From the NCBI RefSeq assembly GCF_004138495.1, contig NZ_ML142849.1:763449-771387 (forward strand): a stretch of DNA of 7,939 bases. Direction: 5' to 3'. Origin of the DNA: Phytoactinopolyspora endophytica (lineage in GTDB: Bacteria; Actinomycetota; Actinomycetes; Jiangellales; Jiangellaceae). This document shows positions 1 to 6,349 of this stretch, piece after piece; the first letter of the stretch is position 1, and every line of letters begins with the position of its first letter. Below the pieces are notes generated by a model. That model was not told where the DNA came from. It searched no databases and was given only the letters and a program-made list of their open reading frames with translations. A program made the translations under genes and the position numbers.

Positions 1-270
1 CACATTGGCCCAAACGCGAACACATCATGCAGTCCGGCTGACCCCCTGCAGACCAACGTCGACGCCCAGCTGCGGCGGCGAGTTACGTCATCCCGGCCCT
101 TCGGTCAACGCACGCTCAGGAGTCTCGCCGGCTCATCGGTGACGTCTTCACACCGCAGAAACCTTCCAGCTTCTCGACATGAAACACGGGGTTCACAAAG
201 TGCTCGCTGGTGCTGTATCTTCCATCTCGCGGCCTCACCCACCTCGGGGCCGTGTTCAACACTGGTGGCG
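1..270. other. Left-edge stretch without a supportable gene
   Basis: Several frames stay open here, as expected in high-GC DNA, but none has a ribosome site, a recognisable motif or convincing amino-acid composition. One plus-strand frame enters from the left edge and stops at 37-39, ending in WPKREHIMQSG. It could be the last residues of a gene lying outside the window, but it is too short to judge. The plus-strand frame that stays open through 139-375 is rich in Arg, Ser, Pro and Cys, is antisense to the end of the cupin gene, and looks non-coding. I see no tRNA-like fold and no insertion-sequence end. Confidence 0.4.
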
Positions 271-305
271 GCGCCTCCGGTCGAGACCCCCGAAGCCGGA
301 GGCGC
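271..305 (-). terminator. Hairpin downstream of the cupin gene
   Basis: GCGCCTCCGG (271-280) and CCGGAGGCGC (296-305) are perfect 10-bp inverted repeats around a 15-base loop. Reading leftward, the hairpin begins about 60 bases after the cupin stop codon. There is no T-run, which is common for actinobacterial terminators. The position fits the 3' end of the cupin transcript. A chance GC-rich dyad cannot be excluded. Confidence 0.45.
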
Positions 306-364
306 TGTCCGATGTAGCACAGGGAATCACGGTCGCGGCGCGCCAGCGAGCCACGATGGCGGCA

Positions 365-844
365 TCAGAGCGTGAGATGGTGTCGCTCAATCAGCGGGCC
401 AATCGAGTCCATGTCCATGGACAGCCCGTACTGTGCTGCCAGCGCCACCAGGGCCGGGACATCAGGCTCCGGCTGGAACAGCGGCACGAGCTGACGGAAG
501 TACTGCCCGAACCGGCCGGGCGAGATCATCTCGAGCACGCGGGTTTCCTCGTCGCTGGCGTTCCAGAAGGTGTGCGGGATGCCGCGGGGCTTAAGCACGA
601 GGTCACCTGGCCCGGCGTCAAACGTCTCGTCGCCGATCTGCACACCTATCCGCCCGCTGAGGACGAACGAGTACTCGTCCTCGTGCCGGTGCGTGTGAAT
701 CGGCGCGGCGAGCACCCGCGGGGCGAGAGTGTGCTCGATCACCGTGAGCTCGTCCGACTCGACGAGGTACCGGTTGCCGAGGCTCTGGAGGTCCGCGCGG
801 GCTCCTTCACCGGCTCGGACGAGGGTGTGGCCTGCGGTCGACAT
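365..844 (-). CDS. Single-domain cupin protein
   Basis: A 159-residue protein made of one cupin beta-barrel plus a short helical tail. Both cupin motifs are complete. Motif 1 has H50-x-H52, then E57, then G64. Motif 2 has G80, P86, G88, H91 and N95 in the spacing G-x5-P-x-G-x2-H-x3-N. The three His and one Glu form the usual metal site (Fe, Mn or Ni in the family), so metal binding is likely. The substrate cannot be read from sequence: relatives include quercetin-dioxygenase-like enzymes, isomerases and sugar- or hormone-binding proteins. The ATG at 844 was chosen because GAGGAGGA (852-859) lies 7 bases upstream. A longer reading from 871 would put this ribosome site inside the gene. The tail (about 110-159, FGQYFRQLVPLF onwards) resembles that of small cupins annotated only as 'cupin domain-containing protein'. 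No signal peptide is visible, so it is probably cytoplasmic. The unknown gene at 947-1270 lies 102 bases upstream on the same strand and could be co-transcribed. Confidence 0.92.
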   Translation of the reverse strand: MSTAGHTLVRAGEGARADLQSLGNRYLVESDELTVIEHTLAPRVLAAPIHTHRHEDEYSFVLSGRIGVQIGDETFDAGPGDLVLKPRGIPHTFWNASDEETRVLEMISPGRFGQYFRQLVPLFQPEPDVPALVALAAQYGLSMDMDSIGPLIERHHLTL

Positions 845-946
845 GCGAGCATCCTCCTCTATCAGACTCACCCCTCTCCAGGCGGCAGGTCAAGCCGAGG
901 GCGACCGGAGCCCGGCAGCTGCGGCGCGTGTGTGTCCATCGCCTCC

Positions 947-1270
947 TCAGCCAGGCTGAAGTTGGGCGGTGAACTCAGGAGCGAGATCGACACCCACATG
1001 AGCGGCAATAGCCCGGAGGGCGTGACCGTCGGGGTCGCGCCCATCGCGCCCCATCAGGAAAGCGGGGACACCGCCGTGGTCACCTACTCGGACGCGGGCC
1101 TCCTCGTTATCGCTTTCGACAACGCGCCAGCCCGACCCGGCCATCCAGTCGTGCGCTGCGCTCCACTCCCAGTCCGCAAGGGCACCCGCCTCGTCAAAGA
1201 GCAGGCCAACCCCTCGGTCATGGGCGACGTACACGTGCCTGGCACCAAATGCCAGATGCTCAACCCGCAT
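947..1270 (-). CDS. Hypothetical small protein, 107 aa
   Basis: I do not recognise this family. The case for a real gene is a textbook ribosome site, AAGGAGGG (1276-1283), placed just upstream of the ATG at 1270, with an acidic, Trp-containing, globular-looking composition after it. The start reads MRVEHLAFGARHVYVAHDRG. The middle holds DWEWSAAHDWMAGSGWRVVE (about 33-52), and a likely helix near the C terminus reads HALRAIAAHVGVDL. There is no signal peptide, no membrane segment, and no Cys or obvious catalytic triad. A reading from 1318 would add 16 residues but has no ribosome site. The neighbour downstream on the same strand is the cupin gene, 102 bases away. A dyad about 100 bases upstream (1372-1385) could be its operator. 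The function is unknown. On the other strand a long open frame covers the same DNA, but it lacks motifs and a ribosome site. Confidence 0.65.
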   Translation of the reverse strand: MRVEHLAFGARHVYVAHDRGVGLLFDEAGALADWEWSAAHDWMAGSGWRVVESDNEEARVRVGDHGGVPAFLMGRDGRDPDGHALRAIAAHVGVDLAPEFTAQLQPG

Positions 1271-1371
1271 GAGGACCCTCCTTCCACGCACCCATGTGGC
1301 GCCCACACGGTGCGCCACCAGGTTGACTACACAAGCTACCGCCGATCGCGTCTGGTTGCGACCTGCAAAAC

Positions 1372-1385
1372 GAGATTGTTATCTC
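1372..1385. promoter_or_regulatory. Dyad GAGAT-N4-ATCTC, possible operator
   Basis: GAGAT (1372-1376) and ATCTC (1381-1385) form a perfect inverted repeat around TGTT, inside an AT-rich patch. On the minus strand it reads GAGATAACAATCTC, preceded by TTTTTAT, about 100 bases upstream of the hypothetical gene starting at 1270. This is a plausible promoter/operator position, but no regulator gene lies next to it and no clear -35/-10 pair could be settled. Confidence 0.3.
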
Positions 1386-1491
1386 ATAAAAACACTCGCC
1401 GTTACACGCACGGAATCACGTGCTCGCCCCACACTCGGCATGCGGGTGATCGTTTCGCCCTGGCTGGCCAACGGCGACCGCGGCAGTAGTT

Positions 1492-1508
1492 AGCGCTTCT
1501 CAAGCGCT
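1492..1508. repeat. Short perfect hairpin, 7-bp stem
   Basis: AGCGCTT (1492-1498) and AAGCGCT (1502-1508) flank the three bases CTC. No T-run follows. It sits in the middle of the intergenic region and could be a weak terminator for an unseen short transcript, a protein site or chance. Confidence 0.25.
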
Positions 1509-1593
1509 GGGCCCACCTCACCGCAACTGGCAACCTCACGCTACGCACCACTGCGCGTGCTCTAGACGGCTAGCCCATTACAGGCTATCTTCA

Positions 1594-1609
1594 AATGAGC
1601 TATTTCATT
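1594..1609. promoter_or_regulatory. AT-rich dyad AATGA-N6-TCATT
   Basis: AATGA (1594-1598) and TCATT (1605-1609) form an inverted repeat inside the most AT-rich run of the gap (about 1568-1620). The size and spacing suit a dimeric repressor site. It lies about 130 bases upstream of the ferredoxin start, somewhat far for a direct operator. No regulator is assigned. Confidence 0.25.
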
Positions 1610-1682
1610 GTTCTTGAGACCACAGTAAGACACCTCCTCCGGCCGCCGCCGTTCCCCAGGTAACGCGCGTAGCACGGGCAGC

Positions 1683-1725
1683 TTGTACAACTCCCCCGTC
1701 GACGGCATACGGAGCTGGGCAGCTC
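1683..1725 (+). promoter_or_regulatory. Possible ferredoxin promoter with dyad
   Basis: TTGTAC (1683-1688) and CATACG (1706-1711) lie 17 bases apart and could act as a weak -35/-10 pair. Just after them, GAGCT (1712-1716) and AGCTC (1721-1725) form a dyad that would overlap the transcription start, a usual repressor position. The -10 match is poor, so this is tentative. Confidence 0.25.
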
Positions 1726-1737
1726 TTGGGAGGCACC

Positions 1738-1977
1738 ATGGAGATCAAAGCCCAACGAGGCCGTTGCATTGGCTCCGGCATGTGCGTGCATGCAGCGCCG
1801 GGGCTCTTCGACCACGACGAGGACGGGCGCGTTCAGCTCGTCACCGAGCGCGACAGTCCGGTAGACATCGACGCGGTCCGGGAAGCCGTGGCCTTGTGCC
1901 CGTCCAGGGCACTGTCACTTTCCGAGCATCGAGCTCCCGACGAGGTTCGCAAACGAATCGACCTCATCGCTGGATAG
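1738..1977 (+). CDS. [3Fe-4S]-type ferredoxin
   Basis: A 79-residue ferredoxin with one iron-sulphur cluster. Cysteines sit at 10, 16 and 54: C-IGSGM-C near the N terminus, then C-P in VALCPSRAL. The spacing C-x5-C...C-P, with no Cys at the usual second position (Gly12/Ser13 there), is the pattern of [3Fe-4S] ferredoxins that pass electrons from a ferredoxin reductase to actinobacterial cytochromes P450 (SoyB/FdxE-like proteins). The acidic stretch FDHDEDGRV between the Cys groups is also typical and likely docks the partner. The length is slightly above the common 63-70 residues because of a basic C-terminal tail. The ATG at 1738 follows GGGAGG (1728-1733). The protein is soluble and cytoplasmic. 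No P450, reductase or oxygenase gene lies in the window, so its partner must be elsewhere. The cupin is not an obvious partner. Transcription should end at the hairpin 1991-2023. Confidence 0.93.
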   Translation: MEIKAQRGRCIGSGMCVHAAPGLFDHDEDGRVQLVTERDSPVDIDAVREAVALCPSRALSLSEHRAPDEVRKRIDLIAG

Positions 1978-1990
1978 CCACGGCCATAAC

Positions 1991-2023
1991 GGGGTGCTCT
2001 CCGCACGACGCGGAGAGCACCCC
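1991..2023. terminator. Strong bidirectional terminator hairpin
   Basis: A perfect 14-bp stem, GGGGTGCTCTCCGC (1991-2004) and GCGGAGAGCACCCC (2010-2023), closes a 5-base loop (ACGAC). It starts 14 bases after the ferredoxin stop and 17 bases beyond the stop of the convergent XRE gene, so it can end both transcripts. There is no T-tract, as is common for actinobacterial terminators. Confidence 0.88.
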
Positions 2024-2039
2024 TCGACCAGTGGGGACG

Positions 2040-2291
2040 TTACCTGTCGCGCGCTGGGTAGGACGTGTCGCGGTCGCGGTAAGGGATGCGCAGCGCAGTC
2101 AAGACCGCGCGCACCCCTTCCAACGTCCCGGTGTCCTGCTCAACGCACCGGACCGCCGCCACGTCGATGCCGGCCAGGCGCGCCACGTCATTCTGTTCCA
2201 ACCCGCGCCGCAATCTCTTGTTCCGCACCACATCTCCAAGGGTGCGTTCATCCCTCACGATCGACTCACGGCGTGCCCTCATTTGGCTCAT
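2040..2291 (-). CDS. Small XRE-family helix-turn-helix protein
   Basis: An 83-residue protein that is almost entirely one Cro/C1-type DNA-binding domain. Residues about 17-70 fit the five-helix pattern: TLGDVVRNKRLRRGLEQNDVARLAGIDVAAVRCVEQ, then TLEGVRAVLTALRIPY. The 'LEQNDVARLAG' part is the first helix of the helix-turn-helix and 'DVAAVRCVEQ' the recognition helix. Families of this size include stand-alone transcription repressors and antitoxins; no toxin-like partner gene is adjacent. The start is unsure. ATG at 2291 was chosen, but it has no clear ribosome site; ATG at 2282 or TTG at 2318 are possible. Its 3' end meets the hairpin shared with the ferredoxin gene. The target is unknown, and autoregulation through the 2292-2480 gap is a guess from family habit. 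Confidence 0.75.
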   Translation of the reverse strand: MSQMRARRESIVRDERTLGDVVRNKRLRRGLEQNDVARLAGIDVAAVRCVEQDTGTLEGVRAVLTALRIPYRDRDTSYPARDR

Positions 2292-2470
2292 GGTGATCAA
2301 TTCTGACGCATGCCCCAAACCGGACGATCATGGAACGCAGGGGGCAGGACGCGGCACATAGCAGCTGTGGGTACACACCACATTTCTCGTCTTCTCCGGC
2401 GCCGGCGGACAGCCAGCAAGGCTTAGGCGCCCCCGACCGCTGAGTTGCGCAGGCCGATGCCGCAGGCCCC

Positions 2471-2486
2471 TACACTGATGATTGTG
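2471..2486 (+). promoter_or_regulatory. Possible leaderless start of the GNAT gene
   Basis: TACACT (2471-2476) resembles an actinobacterial -10 box and ends 7 bases before GTG at 2484, so transcription would begin at or very near the start codon. No ribosome site precedes GTG 2484 or ATG 2490, which fits a leaderless mRNA. The only -35 candidate, TTGCGC (2445-2450), is 20 bases upstream of the -10, longer than ideal. Confidence 0.35.
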
Positions 2487-3041
2487 TCGATGATCTACCT
2501 CCAGACCGAACGGCTTCAGCTGCGGCGACTGACATTGGATGACGTCGACAACCTCGTCACACTCAATACCGACGACGGCGTGATGCGCTTCCTGGCTAGG
2601 ACACCGCCGACGCGCGAGCAGGTAGTCCAGGAGGTGGCCGATCTGGTCGCCGTCTCCGAGACATATCCGGAGCACGGCAGGTTCATCGCCGCGGATCGCG
2701 AGGGACGTTTCGTCGGGTGGTTCGAGCTGAGCGTCAAGTCAGACGGCCCCGAGGCGCCAGAGCTCGGTTACCGACTCCGCAACGGCGCATGGGGTCAGGG
2801 CCTCGCAACCGAAGGCTCACGTGCCCTGATCGACCACGCGTTCACGAACCTCGGTGCCGAGCGCATCACCGCTGAGACCATGTTCGTGAACACCGGTTCG
2901 CGGCGCGTGATGGAGAAGAGTGGGCTGCGCTACGTCAAGACCTTCCATGTGGACTTCGACGACCCCCTGCCCGGCACGGAGCACGGCGAGGTCTTGTACG
3001 AGATCACACGCAAGGAGTGGCTCACACAGCGCCAGGTTTGA
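2484..3041 (+). CDS. GNAT acetyltransferase, RimJ/RimL type
   Basis: A 185-residue Gcn5-related N-acetyltransferase of the Acetyltransf_3 (RimJ/RimL) kind, which moves acetyl from acetyl-CoA to an amine, either a protein N terminus or a small molecule. The N terminus, YLQTERLQLRRLTLDD (5-20), is the family's first strand and helix. The acetyl-CoA pyrophosphate loop is R99-N-G-A-W-G104-Q-G106-L-A. The closing region, N136-TGSRRVMEK-SG147-L, is the family's 'N..S.rvleK.GF' element. The length is normal. The substrate cannot be told. The start is uncertain: GTG 2484 (leaderless model) or ATG 2490, and an upstream TTG at 2445 would add 13 unconserved residues. It lies 114 bases before the broken HNH gene on the same strand. 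I see no direct evidence that it takes part in restriction. Confidence 0.92.
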   Translation: MSMIYLQTERLQLRRLTLDDVDNLVTLNTDDGVMRFLARTPPTREQVVQEVADLVAVSETYPEHGRFIAADREGRFVGWFELSVKSDGPEAPELGYRLRNGAWGQGLATEGSRALIDHAFTNLGAERITAETMFVNTGSRRVMEKSGLRYVKTFHVDFDDPLPGTEHGEVLYEITRKEWLTQRQV

Positions 3042-3155
3042 CCCCTCGTAGATCACGTCCACCGCCGGTCAAGGAGATCACCGATCTGGTCGTCGGGATG
3101 CATGCCCTCAACGGCTAGTCTATCGCTCTGGACCGCACCATAGTGCTGTGGGACA

Positions 3156-4228
3156 GTGTGCAACGTGGCGGAGCAGGCGGAGATAGCCAATGAACGAGCG
3201 TTGCGAGAGCAGATTATGCACGCGCTCGAGGAGCGCACCAAGGTGAACGGTGACTTCCTTACCCGTGCCGAGTTGAGCGCCTTCCGATTCGGAGACGGCC
3301 AGACCCGGCGCCTGATCGATGCCTCACGCGGAATCTGGAACCCGCGCCACCTCGCCGCCACGCTGTCCATCGTCAGTTCCCCCGACGGCGATTACGAGGA
3401 TCGCCAAGTCCGAGGTGGATACGTGCGGTATTCGTACCGCGCGGGATCGCCGGAAGGGGACAACACCAAACTGCGCAAGGCCAAGGAGCTCGGGCTTCCA
3501 ATCATTTGGCTTAGAAAGATCGAGCCTCGTCTCTACGTCCGTATTTCCCCGTGTATGTGATCGACGACGACCGCGACGCCCGGGAGTTCGTCCTCGCGCT
3601 CGACGACAGCCTTCGGCTCATCGCCGACCCGCTCAACCCGACCACAGCCGAACGCACGTACTCCGAACGAGTCGTCAAGCAACGGCTCCACCAACGAGAG
3701 TTCCGCGCCCGCGTCATCCACGCCTACGGGATGCAGTGCGCAATCTGCGAGCTCAACGTCCCGCTACTCCTGGATGCGGCACACATCCTGCCTGACCGTC
3801 ACGAGCTCGGGCAGCCCGTCGTGCAGAACGGGCTTAGTCTCTGCAAGCTGCACCATACTGCTTACGATCACAACCTGCTCGGCATCACGCGCGATCTTGA
3901 GGTCCGACTGGACGCCTCGCTGCTCCGGCAATCCGGGGGGCCAATGCTGCTGCACGGTCTGCAAGACATGCATGGGGAACGCATCACGACCCCCTCACGA
4001 CGACGCGACCACCCTGACCGCGAACGCCTCGCACAGCGCTACCTCGACTTCCTCGCAGTTCAGGATCGGACTCCCGATACGCCGCATAATGCCCGTGTAC
4101 GGCACGGTTCGGTCGCCGTCGCCCAGGCGGGATCCGGCAGCTCCAGCCTCACACTCAACACGGACCCAGAGCAGAAGGCCCTTACTCACCGATCTGGTAC
4201 TCGTATGCCTGACGCACCAGGCCAATGA
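3156..4228 (+). pseudogene. HNH endonuclease split by a frameshift
   Basis: Two frames together make one protein of the family annotated 'HNH endonuclease / putative restriction endonuclease'. Part 1 (3156-3560) carries the N-terminal reader-like domain: FLTRAELSAFRFG, RGIWNPRHLAATLSI, then YVRYSYRAG...DNTKLRKAKELGLPIIWL. It then misreads into TGA at 3558-3560. Part 2 (in frame from about 3539) carries PYFPVYVIDDD, then RVVKQRLHQREFRARV and the nuclease. The nuclease has C-x2-C (codons at 3737 and 3746), D-A-A-H-I, N-G-L-S-L-C and K-L-H-H...D, so the zinc and ββα-metal residues are all present. Adding one base at 3537-3540 restores Y-V-P-Y-F-P-V-Y, the usual linker pattern. The start is unsure: GTG 3156, GTG 3165 or ATG 3216, none with a good ribosome site. 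Family members end soon after 'LAQRYLDFL' (about 4060); here about 55 unconserved residues follow and overlap the convergent DUF262 gene by 47 bases. Either the gene is inactive or the assembly has an error. Confidence 0.85.
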
Positions 4229-6281
4229 CGTAACTGAAGTCCGTGTTCTCGGCCAGACCGACTTGCGCATCGCCGTTGCCCCACTGCCCTCTGCCGGTAA
4301 CATCCCACGCCTCGTGGCGGTCATCATGCAGGGCATCGAATGGCATGTTCAGCGACAGCCGCAGGCGCGCGACTTGCGGGACGACGTCAACGAAGTTCGT
4401 GACAGCCTTGTAGGCGACGTAGTTCTTCAGGAACTCCTCGGTCACCGACGGATCGAAGGCGAGGACCTCAGCGCGGAACTTCTCGAACAACGCGCGGCGT
4501 GTGGGCGACAGCAGGTACGAGTGGTCTTCGATGGAGTAGGCGGTTTGCAGGCGTGGTTCCCGCAACTCGGAGCGCTCGACGGTTGACAGGCTCGGCCGTG
4601 GCCAGATTTTGATCGCTTCGGCAGCCAGGCGGGCTCCCCGTTCCTCAATCGCAGCGGCATTCCACTGCTCGATCGTGCCAAGCCCTCTGTTCAGACGAAG
4701 AGGGCTGTCCTTGAACCCGCCTTCCATATCCCGCTTCTTCGGGAACGGATGGTCACTGTACTCAGCGTTATAGCCGGTCAGGGTCAGGTTGCCGAGCGTG
4801 TGCAGGTAGCGTGCCTGTGTTTCCTCCCAGTCGTCACCGAGAGCGTCGCGCCAGTGCTGCGACAGGTTGTCGTTCTGCGGGAGTATGTGCTCAATCGTGT
4901 AGTCCTCAATAGAGACCGTCTCCTTGCGGCCGTGGTTCTCCATGCGCCGGAGGAAGTACGAGCGTCGCTTGAAGTTGTAGAGGTCATTGGTCCGAAGCGC
5001 ATTGCCGAACTCTTCGTCCGTCGGGAAGGCACGGTAGCTCCTCATGCTGAGGAAATGTGCTGTCACGAAGTCGACGTACCGGTCCTTGCGTATGTACCTG
5101 GTGAACGTGCTGAAGGTGGTGTTCAGCGAGTTGGTCGGGATCCGGCACACAGCGCGGCGGAAGATGTACGACGTCACTATCTGCACGATCTGGCTCAGCT
5201 CCGCAGCCGTCAAGATCTCCTGGTCGTAGTCGGTGTAGAGCTCCAGCAGGAACGGATAAACAACGTCGGCCCTGATCTCCCGTAAATCTTGGAACGCCGC
5301 GGCCAACTCGGGGTTCTCCTCGTGACCAAGCGCCACCGCACAGTAACGACGCGAGTAGTCACGCAGCTCGTTTACCAGGCGCTCCACCGAGTGGCCATCA
5401 CTGTTGAGCCGCCCGGCGTAAGCCTTGAACGCGTCGTAGATGTCTCGCAAGCGTGGGATCTCGCCAGTGACCACCGTGAGGTAGTGCCTGACGAACTCGT
5501 CGAACTGACTCTCGTACGCCGCTTGACCGAAGTCGACCTCCATCGGTCGCCAGTACTGCTTGTAGAGACGCTCCTGAGCGGACGGCTCCAGGCCCATCAG
5601 GACGAAGTTGCGGATCAGGTCAGCCTGCGACAGCTTCCGGCCGGTGGAGTTCATCGACTCGAAGATCAGCTGAGGACTGTCATGCGTCCGATCCAGTCGG
5701 ATGTCCACAACCACGAGCTTGGCCAACCCTCGGCACACGACGCCTAGGTCGACGTCGGGCTGTACCAGCCTGGATCGGAAGAAGGCGAAGTTCGTCTCGA
5801 CACGCTCGGAAGAGTCACGCGGCAGTTCTGCCCTGCTCACGATGGCCATGAGAGTGTCTTTGTCGGTCTGCGACAACAGCAGTTTGTAGAACCTGTCGCC
5901 CTCTTCATCGTTGTTGACAAGGTACCGGTTGCGTAGCTTCTTCGGCGAGAACCCATCGAGCGGTTCACGTTCGCCATCCGGGACGTTCCCAAGGACCTCA
6001 GCCAACGCCGCGACCACCAAGCTCACCGTGGTGAGACGTTGCTGACCATCGATGACCAGGTTCGGCTCCTGCGACGTTAGATTCGACAGTCCTTTCTCAA
6101 CATGAACGATCGACCCGATGAAGTGTGCGTTCAGTTCGTCGTCGCTGCCGGCGCGAACGATGTCCGACCACAGCTGAGAGCACTCATCTTCCGTCCACGA
6201 GTACGTACGCTGGTATATGGGAATCACGAACTGGCTTCCCTTGGCCAGCAAGTCCAACAGCTTGGTTTCCGACGCCTTCAT
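4182..6281 (-). CDS. DUF262-DUF1524-DUF5655 nuclease, GmrSD/SspE-like
   Basis: An intact 699-residue protein. DUF262 (about 1-225) has IPIYQRTYSW (20-29), the nucleotide-binding/hydrolysing motif I77-DGQQRLTT85, and FESMNSTGRKLSQADLIRN (207-225). DUF1524 (about 380-555) is an HNH-type nuclease with IEHILPQN (463-470), GNLTL (497-501) and N505...YS509...KKR (515-517). DUF5655 (about 590-696) includes LFEKFRAEVLAFDPSV, YVAYKAVTNFV and WGNGDAQVGL. In GmrSD, the DUF262 part uses NTPs and, with DUF1524, cuts glucosylated hydroxymethylcytosine DNA. SspE, with the same two domains, senses phosphorothioated DNA and blocks phage. A role in phage defence is therefore likely, but the modification it reads is unknown. 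ATG 6281 was chosen for the family-typical start MKASETKLLDLLAKGSQF and the GGGGAG (6285-6290) upstream; a 6446 start would add 55 unconserved residues. Its 3' end overlaps the broken HNH gene. Confidence 0.95.
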   Translation of the reverse strand: MKASETKLLDLLAKGSQFVIPIYQRTYSWTEDECSQLWSDIVRAGSDDELNAHFIGSIVHVEKGLSNLTSQEPNLVIDGQQRLTTVSLVVAALAEVLGNVPDGEREPLDGFSPKKLRNRYLVNNDEEGDRFYKLLLSQTDKDTLMAIVSRAELPRDSSERVETNFAFFRSRLVQPDVDLGVVCRGLAKLVVVDIRLDRTHDSPQLIFESMNSTGRKLSQADLIRNFVLMGLEPSAQERLYKQYWRPMEVDFGQAAYESQFDEFVRHYLTVVTGEIPRLRDIYDAFKAYAGRLNSDGHSVERLVNELRDYSRRYCAVALGHEENPELAAAFQDLREIRADVVYPFLLELYTDYDQEILTAAELSQIVQIVTSYIFRRAVCRIPTNSLNTTFSTFTRYIRKDRYVDFVTAHFLSMRSYRAFPTDEEFGNALRTNDLYNFKRRSYFLRRMENHGRKETVSIEDYTIEHILPQNDNLSQHWRDALGDDWEETQARYLHTLGNLTLTGYNAEYSDHPFPKKRDMEGGFKDSPLRLNRGLGTIEQWNAAAIEERGARLAAEAIKIWPRPSLSTVERSELREPRLQTAYSIEDHSYLLSPTRRALFEKFRAEVLAFDPSVTEEFLKNYVAYKAVTNFVDVVPQVARLRLSLNMPFDALHDDRHEAWDVTGRGQWGNGDAQVGLAENTDFSYVIGLVRQAYEYQIGE

Positions 6282-6349
6282 CTTCTCCCCATCGCCCCTT
6301 CGCAACGCAACGTCCACGCCAGCGCCCAGCAATTTCCTCGGATGCGTAC

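Larger units (their letters stand above)
1271..1737. other. Long intergenic region between divergent genes
   Basis: About 470 bases with no convincing gene separate the minus-strand hypothetical gene from the plus-strand ferredoxin gene. The stretch is less GC-rich than its flanks at 1360-1395 and again at 1568-1620. It holds several short dyads, listed separately (1372-1385, 1492-1508, 1594-1609, 1712-1725). It probably carries the promoters of both flanking genes. It is longer than such a gap usually needs to be, so a lost gene or a very small unrecognised RNA is possible. I found no clear remnant of a protein family. Confidence 0.5.

Noticed and set aside
1..39. C-terminal end of a gene entering from the left (HWPKREHIMQSG, stop at 37-39)
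   Set aside because: Twelve residues are too few to support a call, and no terminator follows closely.
179..1489. 436-residue plus-strand open frame
   Set aside because: It is antisense to the cupin and the hypothetical gene, both of which have good ribosome sites. Its translation has no motif and runs on only because of high GC.
1269..1493. Plus-strand frame ending in GMRVIVSPWLANGDRG, faintly like a cytochrome P450 segment
   Set aside because: It was tempting next to a P450-type ferredoxin, but there is no heme-binding Cys motif between 1490 and 1730 and no other P450 element. The likeness is too short.
3543..3560. Programmed -1 ribosomal frameshift in the HNH gene
   Set aside because: The bases TTTCCCC do not fit a slippery heptamer in the zero frame. 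A slip there would replace the conserved P-Y-F with R-I-S, so an upstream indel explains the data better.
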